DNA of 35,286 nt, from positions 1-35,286 of the forward strand of contig CATXWM010000022.1 in the NCBI GenBank assembly GCA_958403205.1, in the 5' to 3' direction. Shown piece by piece: positions 1 to 8,151 of the stretch; position 1 is the stretch's first letter, and each line of letters opens with the position of its first letter. This stretch comes from an uncultured Collinsella sp. Its GTDB lineage: Bacteria > Actinomycetota > Coriobacteriia > Coriobacteriales > Coriobacteriaceae. The position numbers and the translations under genes are program-made. The notes under the pieces were generated by a model. It was not told where the DNA came from and made no database searches. It was given only the letters and a program-made list of their open reading frames with translations.

Positions 1-18
1 ACCGAGCCGTACGCTTGA
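1..18 (+). CDS. C-terminal end of an upstream gene (possible)
   Basis: Frame 1 reads T-E-P-Y-A then TGA at 16-18, and a strong intrinsic terminator starts only 8 bases later, so this is probably the last codons of a gene lying outside the window. Five codons cannot identify the product, and another frame is possible. Confidence 0.35.
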   Translation, partial: TEPYA

Positions 19-26
19 ACTGAGAA

Positions 27-56
27 GGGGGAGGCCTCGCGGCCTCCCCCTTTTTT
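27..56 (+). terminator. Intrinsic terminator
   Basis: A perfect 10-bp G+C-rich stem (27-36 with 41-50) closes a TCGC loop and is followed by six T (51-56). It would end the transcript of the gene upstream of the window. Confidence 0.85.
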
Positions 57-120
57 GCGTTTACGGGGCGTAAATGACTCAATTACACCAGACGATCTTA
101 TCGTTTTTAGTATTGAGCCT

Positions 121-588
121 TTATTTAAAGAAGATAAATCTAATAACAAGGGCAACTGCTATGATCGCAATGATCAAAAGCAGGATTGTCAGTCGATGCT
201 GCTTGCGTCGTTTACTTGATGAAACGAAGATTGATTTTCCCTGTTTTGGTGTTTCGAGATAGCGAGCCGAATGCGTCAAGGTTTGTTTGGGTCGTGGACC
301 TCTTTGTTGATGTGCGGCGGATGCTTTCAGTGGCTCATCACTAGCTGCGCTGTTTTTAGATAATGGTGCGTCTTTCAGATATACAGGGTCTCCCGAGGCG
401 ACGCCCATATGTTTACGTCCCGTTTGGGCATCCTCGAGTGTTTGATATCGATTTCTCGTCACATACTCGGGCTCCGGATCATTAATGGGCTCTTGCGAGA
501 TGTGGGGGCGATGGAACCGTGGCGGCTGCGTGGAAGTATCTTCCCCCTGCGTCGGCATAAACATTTTGTTCTGGTTCTGGTCGTCCAT
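121..588 (-). CDS. Hypothetical tail-anchored membrane protein
   Basis: 155 residues, not recognised. Residues 1-120 are polar and probably disordered (rich in Q, P, S, T, D, R). A basic patch (SSSKRRKQHR, about 123-132) is followed by one C-terminal hydrophobic segment (about 133-153) ending in FIFFK. This is the layout of a tail-anchored protein with its bulk in the cytoplasm. There is no signal peptide and no enzyme motif. The ATG at 586-588 follows an AAAGGG ribosome binding site at short spacing. The gene is divergent from the Hsp20 gene across about 277 bases. Its codons are visibly richer in A and T than the neighbouring genes, which may mean weak expression or separate ancestry. Whether it is really translated is inferred from the coherent basic-patch plus membrane-segment design. 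Confidence 0.6.
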   Translation of the reverse strand: MDDQNQNKMFMPTQGEDTSTQPPRFHRPHISQEPINDPEPEYVTRNRYQTLEDAQTGRKHMGVASGDPVYLKDAPLSKNSAASDEPLKASAAHQQRGPRPKQTLTHSARYLETPKQGKSIFVSSSKRRKQHRLTILLLIIAIIAVALVIRFIFFK

Positions 589-710
589 GATGCCCTTTAG
601 CTTGTTACCAATAATGTGTACGCGCTCATTGTAAGCCCCCTGTTATTTGTAGCTGCGAACATACTCGTTATTTATGCTCTGGTTCAAAGAACCTTAACCT
701 TACTAAAACC

Positions 711-799
711 TGAGTCATACACACTTAGATATGCTTATATCAACAGACTCAAAAAACTTTATAGTCGATGTATATATGAGCACTGGGTGGGCATATATA
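711..799. promoter_or_regulatory. Nested dyads upstream of the Hsp20 gene
   Basis: The 277-base divergent region is A+T-rich and contains three inverted repeats: TGAGTC (711-716) with GACTCA (746-751); inside it GATAT (728-732) with ATATC (737-741); and a perfect 8-bp TATATATG (771-778) with CATATATA (792-799). They lie 67-155 bases before the Hsp20 start, where a heat-shock operator would be expected. None matches CIRCE (TTAGCACTC-N9-GAGTGCTAA) or the HspR HAIR element (CTTGAGT-N7-ACTCAAG). The regulator is unknown. Confidence 0.4.
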
Positions 800-865
800 A
801 GAGCGTCAAAAGAAGTCCCAGTCACCTGGAAGATGACTCGGCAGTCCTATAAAGGAGTGGTAAAC

Positions 866-1297
866 ATGGCAAGCATGGTTCCTTATCGTTCGGTTTTTGG
901 CGTTCGTCCCTCTGCAAGCTCGCTGTTCGATCTGTTTGATGATATGAGCGACCTAGCGAACAGCTCGATTGCCTCTAAGGCGTTCCCCGTTGACGTTGAG
1001 GATAAGGGCGATGGCTATGAGGTCAAGGCTTATCTGACCGGCGTCGCCAAGGACGATATCGATGTCGAGCTTAACGAGGGCCGTCTGTCCATTAGCGTGA
1101 ATGTCGAGGAAGACGAGGAGAACGAGGGCAAGAACTTCCTGCAGAAGGAGTTCAGCTCGTACAGCGCGACGCGTGGCGTGTATCTTAAGGATGCTTCAAG
1201 CGAGGGCCTCTCGGCTAAGTACGCTGACGGCATCCTGACCGTTACGGTTCCCAAGATCGTCGAGAAGAAGAACGTTACGAAGATCTCCATCGAATAA
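866..1297 (+). CDS. Hsp20/alpha-crystallin family small heat-shock protein
   Basis: 143 residues, normal for a bacterial small heat-shock protein. These are ATP-independent holdases that bind unfolding proteins in the cytoplasm. The N-terminal arm (PYRSVFGVRPSASSLFDLFDDM) is short and aromatic. The alpha-crystallin domain runs from about residue 33 (FPVDVEDKGDGYEVKAYLTG) to 135 and ends with the typical DGILTVTVPK strand followed by a conserved-type KI-I tail (VTKISIE). The chosen ATG at 866 follows AAAGGAG (851-857); the longer in-frame extension upstream has no ribosome binding site and an implausible sequence. It is a single-gene unit ended by the hairpin at 1331-1364. Upstream dyads suggest stress control. 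Confidence 0.93.
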   Translation: MASMVPYRSVFGVRPSASSLFDLFDDMSDLANSSIASKAFPVDVEDKGDGYEVKAYLTGVAKDDIDVELNEGRLSISVNVEEDEENEGKNFLQKEFSSYSATRGVYLKDASSEGLSAKYADGILTVTVPKIVEKKNVTKISIE

Positions 1298-1330
1298 CTT
1301 CGTTGGTGTTCTTCGCTATTAAAAGACAAC

Positions 1331-1364
1331 AAAAGGGGCTGGGAAGCGATTCCCGGCCCCTTTT
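1331..1364. terminator. Bidirectional intrinsic terminator
   Basis: A 15-bp stem (1331-1345 with 1350-1364, one G-U pair) closes a GCGA tetraloop. It has A4 on the left and T4 on the right, so it can terminate both the Hsp20 gene and the convergent hydrolase gene. Confidence 0.85.
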
Positions 1365-1379
1365 GCTGTTTAGGACAGT

Positions 1380-2189
1380 CTATTGAATGGTTGCTGGCCG
1401 ATACTGGCTTGCGGGGCGTATCGAGAGTTTTCGCGATCCTTGGAGAAGGGTGGCGGAGCTGCCGAGCTCGTCATCCAGGGTTGCGGCCAGAGCTTTGGCA
1501 TAGCTTTTGACGGTAAGGCTCGGACGATTGTTATCTTGGCTGATATGCATGGCAATGAGCTGTTCGGTGCGATCGGTAACAAGTTCGCGCGCGGCTTCGG
1601 CGGCTTGGCCATTGGAGAGGTGTCCCCTTGCAGACAGGATGCGCTCCTGAAGAAAGCGGGGATATTCTCCCTCGCGCAGCATGGTCGCATCGTGGTTGCT
1701 TTCGAGCGCGAGGACTCGACAATCTTTGAGGGTGTTCATGGCTTGGCTCGATAGCTCTCCGGTGTCGGTGGCAAAGCCGATGGAATCATCGAGAGCATTG
1801 AATCGATAGCCGACTGGATTGATGACATCGTGTGATGTTGAGTAGGTTTGCACGTGGATGCCGGCAATGGAAAGGGTGTCACCGGGATCGAATTCCTCGA
1901 CAGGCAGATGCGAAAGATTTTCTTTGTTCGAAAGAGTGCCCCTGCTGGCAAAGAGGGGGCCGTGCCAGTGCTTGCACCAGACATCGAGGCCCTTGATGTG
2001 ATCGCTATGCTCATGAGTAATGAGAAGAGCCGAGACGTTGTCAGCCGAGAGCCCCAGTTCTGCCATGCGCTTTAATGTCTCGCGGCGAGACAGTCCGTCA
2101 TCGACCATAATGAGCCCCTGCGGGCCCTCGATGAGCGCGCAGTTGCCTTTAGAGCCACTGCCGAGGATATGAAGGTGCAGACGAGACAT
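1380..2189 (-). CDS. MBL-fold metallo-hydrolase, WalJ/YycJ-like
   Basis: 269 residues. It is a metallo-beta-lactamase fold hydrolase of the YycJ/WalJ type, a family of probable DNA/RNA exonucleases that in Firmicutes is encoded beside the WalRK two-component system. The N-terminus HILGSGSKGNCALIEG is the family's first strand and glycine loop. The metal motif THEHSDH lies at residues 58-64; later ligands appear as SHD (TSTSHDVI), the aspartate of GFATDTGE and a C-terminal MHISQDNN. The ATG at 2187-2189 is preceded by a weak GGA; a longer reading to 2270 adds 27 unconvincing residues and would overlap tilS. The gene is divergent from tilS and no walRK genes are visible here. The substrate is unknown. 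Confidence 0.85.
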   Translation of the reverse strand: MSRLHLHILGSGSKGNCALIEGPQGLIMVDDGLSRRETLKRMAELGLSADNVSALLITHEHSDHIKGLDVWCKHWHGPLFASRGTLSNKENLSHLPVEEFDPGDTLSIAGIHVQTYSTSHDVINPVGYRFNALDDSIGFATDTGELSSQAMNTLKDCRVLALESNHDATMLREGEYPRFLQERILSARGHLSNGQAAEAARELVTDRTEQLIAMHISQDNNRPSLTVKSYAKALAATLDDELGSSATLLQGSRKLSIRPASQYRPATIQ

Positions 2190-2237
2190 AAGATTCCAAA
2201 GGATACAATGGGTGCGGACGAATAGAGGAGGAAGCAA

Positions 2238-3776
2238 ATGCCTACGGTATCTCAGCATTATGGACACCATGCCGTGCCTGGGGCAGTCGATGAGACCCGG
2301 ACGAGACAGCAGGCTGCTCCTGTCGTGCTCATGGTATCAGGCGGCGCGGACTCGACGGCACTGCTTCTTATGGCGTGCACATCAAAGCTGGATATCCAAG
2401 ACGGACGCGGTGTTGCCCCCATCGCGCGCGAGCGACTGCACGTGCTGCATGTGAACCATCATCTGCGCGGCAAGGCGTCCGATGGCGACGAGGCCTTTGT
2501 GCGTGAGCTCTGCGCACAATATGGTCTACCGCTGTGTGTTGAGCATGCCTATTTTGATGATGAATCGGGCAATATCGAGGCGGCTGCCCGCGAGGTGCGC
2601 TATGCCGCGGCGCGAAGGTATGTTCGCGAGCTCTGCGCCCAGACGGGGGCACCGCGAACGGCGGCTCGTATCTGCACCGCGCACACGTCTTCGGATCGCG
2701 CGGAAACGTTTTTGATGAACGCGATTAAGGGTTCGGGGCCCGCTGGTCTATCGAGCATTCCTCGCCGGAGGAATATCGTGGTGCGTCCCTTGCTCGACCT
2801 AACTCATGGCGAGCTCGTGGGCTATCTACAGGTACATGGTCAGCCGTGGCGTGAAGACGAGAGCAATGAGGATATCTCGTATCTGCGAAACTACGTGCGC
2901 CATCGGGTAATGCCGGTGGTGGCACAGCGTAATGCGAGCGTGTGCAAGACGATTGGCGCCGCCTGTGAGATCTTAGGCGATGAGGACGCGTTTTTGTCTC
3001 AGCTTTCGGCACAGGCGTTTCGAAGCTGTTTGCGCAAAGAGGCAGCGGGCGCGCTGGTGCTCGATGCCAGGCGCCTTGCTGCGGCCGAGGTGGTAATCGC
3101 GCGGCGCATCGTGCGACTGGCGATCAAACGCATCGATCCGGATGCTCGTCCCGAGATGCGACATGTGGAGCGAGTCCTTTCCTGCGTTGCCGAGGGTGCC
3201 GGCTCGGTCACGCTTCCGGCGGGGATTGACGCACGCATTGAGTTTGGCATGCTGGCGTTTAAGGCGCCGGTGGCTCGCGAGGGCCTGGTCGCGGACTGGG
3301 TTACCGTGCCCGGTCGTTTGCCGTTGGGCGGGGGACGTATGCTGGTCGCAGAGCCGATGGTCGTTGAGCCGGGATGCGACATCGTGCGCCGCGCCCGTGA
3401 GCTCGCGGCTGCCGGGGAAGCGACAGCTTTGGTAGACGCGGCTGCCCTGGGTTTTGCCGACAGCGATAGTGAGCGGATCCTGGCGGGCTCGCGTGGCGAG
3501 ATCCCTGCCGAGGCGCGATTGGCGCGCCTGTGGGTGGACGGTCCCGCACCGGGAGACGTGATGTGCCCGTTAGGGATGAGTGGCCGAAGCAAGAAAGTAT
3601 CCGACTTGCTAGGTGAGGCTCGCATTCCCGTTTCCGAGCGCGCCGGCGTGCCCATGGTGAGGACGGCCCCGGGGGGTGCCGTGGTGTGGGTCGCCGGAGT
3701 TCGCGCGGACGAGCGTTTTAAGTGCACGGCCGCAACGCGCGTGGCATATCTGCTTCGTGTGGTCGATGCGGAATAG
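2238..3776 (+). CDS. tilS: tRNA(Ile) lysidine synthetase TilS
   Basis: 512 residues. TilS uses ATP and lysine to convert C34 of the CAU-anticodon tRNA-Ile to lysidine, which switches charging from Met to Ile and reading to AUA; it is essential in nearly all bacteria. The N-terminal PP-loop ATPase motif SGGADS is at residues 34-39. HVNHHLRG and a conserved-type RNYVRHRVMP segment follow, and the C-terminal substrate-binding region ends near residue 510. Length is in the normal range for a protein with the extra C-terminal domains. The start at 2238 follows GAGGAGGAA at ideal spacing. It is the first gene of the conserved tilS-hpt-ftsH order. The 147-base gap to hpt holds a possible -10 (TAGAAT, 3862-3867), so hpt may have its own promoter. 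Confidence 0.95.
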   Translation: MPTVSQHYGHHAVPGAVDETRTRQQAAPVVLMVSGGADSTALLLMACTSKLDIQDGRGVAPIARERLHVLHVNHHLRGKASDGDEAFVRELCAQYGLPLCVEHAYFDDESGNIEAAAREVRYAAARRYVRELCAQTGAPRTAARICTAHTSSDRAETFLMNAIKGSGPAGLSSIPRRRNIVVRPLLDLTHGELVGYLQVHGQPWREDESNEDISYLRNYVRHRVMPVVAQRNASVCKTIGAACEILGDEDAFLSQLSAQAFRSCLRKEAAGALVLDARRLAAAEVVIARRIVRLAIKRIDPDARPEMRHVERVLSCVAEGAGSVTLPAGIDARIEFGMLAFKAPVAREGLVADWVTVPGRLPLGGGRMLVAEPMVVEPGCDIVRRARELAAAGEATALVDAAALGFADSDSERILAGSRGEIPAEARLARLWVDGPAPGDVMCPLGMSGRSKKVSDLLGEARIPVSERAGVPMVRTAPGGAVVWVAGVRADERFKCTAATRVAYLLRVVDAE

Positions 3777-3923
3777 CGTCCCACGCCAGCTATTCTGTGC
3801 GACGTTGACGGTATTCCCGCGCTGATGGCGTACGGGCTGGAAAATATTCCCCGTGCGCTGCTAGAATGTGAAGTTCGCGTCCATACGGCGGTGTGTGGGC
3901 GATAAGCACAAGAAAGGGTTGTC

Positions 3924-4472
3924 ATGGCTTCTCAACATCCGGATATCGAGAAGGTTCTGTTTACGCAGGAGGATATCGACGGTATCGTCTCTCGCCTGGG
4001 CGAGGAGATTACGCGCGACTACGCGGGTAAGGATCTGGTGCTGATCGCGGTCCTACGCGGCGCCGTGGTCTTTATGGGCGACCTGATGCGCAAGATCGAG
4101 CTGCCGACCAACATCGATTTCATGGCTGTTTCGAGCTATGGCGACGGTGTGAAGTCCTCGGGTATCGTGCGTATCATTAAGGACCTGGATATCGACATCC
4201 GCGGTCGCGACGTGCTGATCGTCGAGGACATTCTGGACTCGGGCCTGACGCTCAAGTATCTGATGAAGAACCTCGAGAGCCGCAAGCCCGCTTCTCTGGA
4301 GGTCGCCGCCTTCCTGTGGAAGGACGTTGAGGACCGCGTCTCGGCCATCACGCCCAAGTATGTTGGAACCCATTGCCCCGATGCCTTTGTGGTGGGCTAC
4401 GGCCTCGACTATGCCGAGCGCTATCGTAACCTTCCGTATCTGGGCATTTTGAAACCGGAGGTTTATTCGTAA
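3924..4472 (+). CDS. hpt: Hypoxanthine phosphoribosyltransferase
   Basis: 182 residues, typical. It transfers phosphoribose from PRPP to hypoxanthine, and usually guanine, to make IMP or GMP in purine salvage in the cytoplasm. The PRPP-binding loop VLIVEDILDSGLTL is at residues 97-110, with the two acidic residues preceding the DSG-T turn. The early VLRGAVVFMGDL and the C-terminal VGYGLDYAERYRNLPYLG match the family. ATG 3924 follows AGAAAGGG. Its stop codon is one base from the ftsH start, so the two genes are co-transcribed and probably translationally coupled. tilS-hpt-ftsH is a widely conserved cluster. Confidence 0.95.
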   Translation: MASQHPDIEKVLFTQEDIDGIVSRLGEEITRDYAGKDLVLIAVLRGAVVFMGDLMRKIELPTNIDFMAVSSYGDGVKSSGIVRIIKDLDIDIRGRDVLIVEDILDSGLTLKYLMKNLESRKPASLEVAAFLWKDVEDRVSAITPKYVGTHCPDAFVVGYGLDYAERYRNLPYLGILKPEVYS

Positions 4473-4473
4473 G

Positions 4474-6615
4474 ATGCCCGACGACCGTAACGACAACAAT
4501 TCCCAGACTCCCCGGGACCCAAAGATCCCGGGGATGCCCGGAGGCAAGAAGCCCACGCGTACGGGCTGGCTGTATTTTATTTTGGCTTGCGCGCTTCTGG
4601 GCTACGCCTTCTTTAACATGGGCTCCGGCTTTGCCAATTCCAGCAATACCGTTAAGCTCGCGACGAGCGAGATGGTGAGCGCCATCAAGCAGGATCGCGT
4701 CGAAGATCTGACCTATACGGTTCAAGACGGAAGCGTGACGGGTCATTACTGGAAGACGAAGAAGGACAAGGGCGATACGAGCGAGCTCAAGAGCTTCTCC
4801 TCGACCTATGTCGGCTCCGATTCGCTTGCCGAGCTCATGGCGGAGCACCCCGATACCAAGTACATCGTCAACACCAACGATCCCGATTTTTGGGGCGACT
4901 TGGCGATGAGTGTGCTTCCGACGATCGCCCTTATCGCCATCATGTTCTACTTTATGCGCCAGATGATGGGCGCCAACAACAGGAACATGCAGTTTGGCAA
5001 GACCAACGCCAAGACCAACGAGGCCACACGCCCCAAGGTCAAGTTTGAAGACGTTGCCGGCGTGGACGAGGCAGTCGAGGAGCTCGAGGAGATCCGTGAC
5101 TTTTTGAGCGATCCGGATCGCTATCGCAAGCTGGGCGCCAAGATCCCGCGTGGCGTGTTGCTGGTTGGCCCTCCGGGCACCGGTAAAACGCTGCTGGCCA
5201 AGGCCGTTGCCGGCGAGGCGGGCGTGCCGTTCTTTAGCATCTCGGGTTCCGACTTTGTCGAGATGTTCGTAGGTGTCGGCGCCAGCCGTGTGCGTGACCT
5301 CTTTAAGGAGGCCAAGTCCCAGGCCCCGTCGATCATCTTCATCGATGAGATCGATGCCGTGGGACGTCAGCGCGGAGCCGGCTTGGGCGGCGGCCACGAC
5401 GAGCGCGAGCAGACGCTCAACCAGCTGCTGGTCGAGATGGACGGTTTTGAGGAGAGCGAGTCGGTCATCCTGATCGCCGCCACCAACCGCCCCGACATTC
5501 TGGATCCGGCGCTGCTGCGTCCCGGCCGTTTTGACCGTCAGGTTACGGTCGACCGTCCGGACGTGAAGGGCCGCGAGCAGATTTTGCGCGTGCATGCCGA
5601 GAACAAGCCGATGGACGAGGACGTTAAGTTTGAGAAGCTCGCCCAGATGACCGTTGGCTTTACTGGTGCCGATTTAGCGAACCTGCTCAACGAGTCTGCG
5701 CTGCTGGCCGCTCGCCGTCATCGTTCCGTGATCTCGATGGACGAGGTCGAGGAATCGATGGAGCGCGTGATTGCCGGACCGCAGCGCAAGGGTCGCGTGA
5801 TGACCGAGGCCGAGCGCACCACGATTGCCTACCACGAGAGCGGTCACGCCCTGGTGGGCCACATCCTGGAGCACTCCGATCCGGTCCACAAGATCTCGAT
5901 CGTCAGCCGCGGCCAGGCGCTGGGCTACACGCTGCAGCTTCCGCAGGAGGACCACTTCCTCAAGACCAAGAACGAGATGCTCGACGAGCTTGCCGTGTTC
6001 TTGGGCGGTCGCGTTGCCGAGGAGCTCATGTGCGATGATATTACGTCGGGCGCGAGCAACGATCTGGAGCGCGCAACCAAGATGGCGCGCGAGATGGTCA
6101 CGCGCCTGGGCATGAGCGAGGAGCTGGGCACGCAAGTGTTTGGCGAGGCGCAACATCAGGTGTTCCTTGGTCGCGATTACGCCGATCACCAGGATTACTC
6201 CGAGGAGACGGCGCGCCGCATTGATATCGAGGTTCAGCGCATCATGCGCGAGGCCCATCGTCGTGCTGTCGAGATCTTGGATGCCCGTCGCGATCAGCTC
6301 GATCTGATGGCGAAGGTGCTGCTTGAGCGCGAGACTGTCGAGGGCGATGCCGTGAATGCCCTGCTCGATAACGAGTGGGACGCCTACCTTGAGCGCGAGG
6401 GCGATATCCTGGCGGCCAAGGAGGAGCGCAATGCCAAGGCGGCCGGCATGCCGACCAAGAAGCGCGTGCCTCGCATGAGCGAGGAGGAGCTGGCGGCTGA
6501 TGCCGCGGCCTTTGCGCAGGCGGCCATGCAGGAGGATGCCGAAGCCGCATCCGATGATGCTGACGATGACCATGCCGTCGTCGATGCCGATGCCGACACC
6601 GACGCCGACAAATAG
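4474..6615 (+). CDS. ftsH: ATP-dependent zinc metalloprotease FtsH
   Basis: 713 residues. FtsH is a membrane-anchored hexameric AAA+ protease that extracts and degrades misfolded membrane proteins and short-lived regulators. Visible in order: a proline-rich cytoplasmic start, TM1 (about 32-49), an extracytoplasmic domain (50-142), TM2 (about 143-161), Walker A GPPGTGKT (232-239), Walker B IIFIDEIDA (287-295), the second region of homology ending LLRPGRFDRQV, and the zinc motif HESGH (454-458) with the third ligand D530 in SGASNDLERAT. The C-terminus (about 670-713) is an acidic D/A-rich tail longer than in many homologues. The start lies one base after the hpt stop; no strong independent ribosome binding site is needed if coupled. 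Confidence 0.97.
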   Translation: MPDDRNDNNSQTPRDPKIPGMPGGKKPTRTGWLYFILACALLGYAFFNMGSGFANSSNTVKLATSEMVSAIKQDRVEDLTYTVQDGSVTGHYWKTKKDKGDTSELKSFSSTYVGSDSLAELMAEHPDTKYIVNTNDPDFWGDLAMSVLPTIALIAIMFYFMRQMMGANNRNMQFGKTNAKTNEATRPKVKFEDVAGVDEAVEELEEIRDFLSDPDRYRKLGAKIPRGVLLVGPPGTGKTLLAKAVAGEAGVPFFSISGSDFVEMFVGVGASRVRDLFKEAKSQAPSIIFIDEIDAVGRQRGAGLGGGHDEREQTLNQLLVEMDGFEESESVILIAATNRPDILDPALLRPGRFDRQVTVDRPDVKGREQILRVHAENKPMDEDVKFEKLAQMTVGFTGADLANLLNESALLAARRHRSVISMDEVEESMERVIAGPQRKGRVMTEAERTTIAYHESGHALVGHILEHSDPVHKISIVSRGQALGYTLQLPQEDHFLKTKNEMLDELAVFLGGRVAEELMCDDITSGASNDLERATKMAREMVTRLGMSEELGTQVFGEAQHQVFLGRDYADHQDYSEETARRIDIEVQRIMREAHRRAVEILDARRDQLDLMAKVLLERETVEGDAVNALLDNEWDAYLEREGDILAAKEERNAKAAGMPTKKRVPRMSEEELAADAAAFAQAAMQEDAEAASDDADDDHAVVDADADTDADK

Positions 6616-6628
6616 TCTTTGTGGCGAA

Positions 6629-6662
6629 AGCCTCCGCGGGGAAACCTGCGGAGGCTTTTTTT
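6629..6662 (+). terminator. Intrinsic terminator after ftsH
   Basis: An 11-bp stem (6630-6640 with 6645-6655, one G-U) is capped by a GAAA tetraloop and followed by seven T (6656-6662). It is a textbook terminator for the hpt-ftsH transcript. Confidence 0.92.
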
Positions 6663-6680
6663 GAGCGATATAGGGCCGTC

Positions 6681-6742
6681 TGTTGATTGGGGACAGACTT
6701 AAATGAGCGTTTTCACGCATTTAAGTCTGTCCCCAATCAACA
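6681..6742. repeat. 62-bp perfect-arm palindrome (REPIN-like)
   Basis: Two perfect 25-bp arms (6681-6705 and 6718-6742) flank a 12-base centre whose CGT/ACG can add three more pairs around TTTC. The arms contain TTGGGGACAGACTTAAATG. It lies between the ftsH terminator and the aminotransferase gene, so it is not needed to end ftsH. The GGGGACAG / CTGTCCCC cores in opposite orientation resemble two head-to-head REP sequences. A shared GGGACAG core links it to the other elements in this window. Confidence 0.85.
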
Positions 6743-6801
6743 TTGCTGCGGCACTTTGCTCGGCTAAAGCGTACAATAGCGCCTATGCGAAAGGGGAACA
6801 G

Positions 6802-7986
6802 ATGATCAACGAAACTATGTATGCTCGCGGTGCGGAAAGCTCCATCATCCGTGAGATTTTTAGCTATGGCCTTGAGCGCAAGGCGCAGATCGGTGCGGAA
6901 AACGTATTCGATTTTTCGCTGGGCAATCCGAGCGTTCCGGCACCCGCTGCTGTGGCGGAGTCCATTAAGAAGGCCCTGGAGCTGCCGAGCGATCAGCTGC
7001 ACGGCTACACGCCCGCACCGGGCCTGCCGCAATGTCGTGCCGCTGTGGCCGAATCGCTCAACCGCCGTTTTGGCACGAGCTATGAGGGCAAAGACGTATT
7101 TATGACGGTGGGTGCCGCGGCTTCGCTCACCTGCACGCTCAACGCCGTTACGAACCCGGGCGACGAGGTTATTGTTATCGCCCCGTACTTTCCGGAGTAT
7201 CGCGTTTGGATTGAGAAGGCCGGCTGTACGTGTGTTGAGGCGCTCGCCGATGAAGATACGTTCCAGCTGAGCGTGGACAACGTGCTCAAGGCGATCAGCG
7301 ATAAGACGGCGGCCGTCATCATCGACTCTCCTAACAATCCGACCGGTGCCGTATATACGTGCGACACGCTGACGCGACTGGCCAATGCTCTGCGCGAGGC
7401 CAACGCTCAGCGCGATCCCGAGAATCCGATTATGCTCATCTCGGATGAGCCGTACCGCGAGATTGTGTACGGTGCCGAGGTGACTTGGGTGCCCTCGATC
7501 TACGAGAACACCGTGGTGTGCTACTCGTATTCCAAGTCGCTGTCGCTACCGGGCGAGCGCGTGGGCTGGATCTTGGTTCCCAACACCAATCCGCAGGCTG
7601 CCCGTCTGATGCCGGCTGTTGCGGGTGCTGCCCGTACGCTGGGTTTTGTATGCGCACCGGCACTCTTCCAGCGCGTGATCATCGATTGCATCGATGAGCC
7701 GAGTGACGTTGAGGCCTATGCACGCAACCGCACCGCGCTTACCAACGCACTAGCGGAGTACGGCTACACCTATGTTGAGCCGGATGGCGCGTTCTACCTA
7801 TGGGTGAAAGCGTTGGAGCCCGATGCGAATGCGTTTTGCGAGCGCGCAAAGAAGTATGAGTTGCTTGCGGTTCCCTCGGACAGCTTTGGTATGCCGGGTT
7901 GGTTCCGCCTGGGCTATTGCGTGAGTTACGAAACGATTGTCAATTCGCTACCCGCTTGGAAACAGTTGGCGGACGAGTATCGTTAA
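6802..7986 (+). CDS. Pyridoxal-phosphate-dependent class I/II aminotransferase
   Basis: 394 residues, fold type I aspartate-aminotransferase family. Visible: SPNNPTG (176-182), SDEPY (214-218; D215 would hold the PLP ring nitrogen), the Schiff-base lysine K245 in SYSKSLSLPGERVG, and a C-terminal FRLGYC whose arginine would bind the substrate carboxylate. The family covers aspartate, alanine and aromatic aminotransferases; the sequence alone does not settle the substrate. The ATG at 6802 follows AAAGGGGAA. A longer in-frame reading from 6703 starts inside the palindrome and is rejected. A TACAAT hexamer (6772-6777) 25 bases upstream of the start is a candidate -10. It appears to be its own unit, followed by a 165-base gap. 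Confidence 0.9.
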   Translation: MINETMYARGAESSIIREIFSYGLERKAQIGAENVFDFSLGNPSVPAPAAVAESIKKALELPSDQLHGYTPAPGLPQCRAAVAESLNRRFGTSYEGKDVFMTVGAAASLTCTLNAVTNPGDEVIVIAPYFPEYRVWIEKAGCTCVEALADEDTFQLSVDNVLKAISDKTAAVIIDSPNNPTGAVYTCDTLTRLANALREANAQRDPENPIMLISDEPYREIVYGAEVTWVPSIYENTVVCYSYSKSLSLPGERVGWILVPNTNPQAARLMPAVAGAARTLGFVCAPALFQRVIIDCIDEPSDVEAYARNRTALTNALAEYGYTYVEPDGAFYLWVKALEPDANAFCERAKKYELLAVPSDSFGMPGWFRLGYCVSYETIVNSLPAWKQLADEYR

Positions 7987-8084
7987 AAGTAAAGAGCTCT
8001 GCCTACAATGTTTTACGTGAAACGGGGTTTGGTGTTAAGCCGGCCCCCGTTGCCATGGACGTTGTGTCTTTGGGATGGAGTGGT

Positions 8085-8114
8085 TTTACGACTATCGGAG
8101 GCTATGCGTACAAT
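8085..8114 (+). promoter_or_regulatory. Candidate promoter for the PHP gene
   Basis: TTTACG (8085-8090), an 18-base spacer and TACAAT (8109-8114) precede the PHP start by about 38 bases. TACAAT recurs in this position before several genes in the window, which supports it as a common -10 here. Confidence 0.5.
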
Positions 8115-8151
8115 GAATATAAGCGACGGCCGTGCCAGATAAGGAGACCCG

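Noticed and set aside
4348..5595. A 415-codon minus-strand frame opposite ftsH, and a 348-codon one at 5674-6720
   Set aside because: Both lie antisense to intact ftsH, have no ribosome binding site and show histidine/leucine-rich shadow composition.
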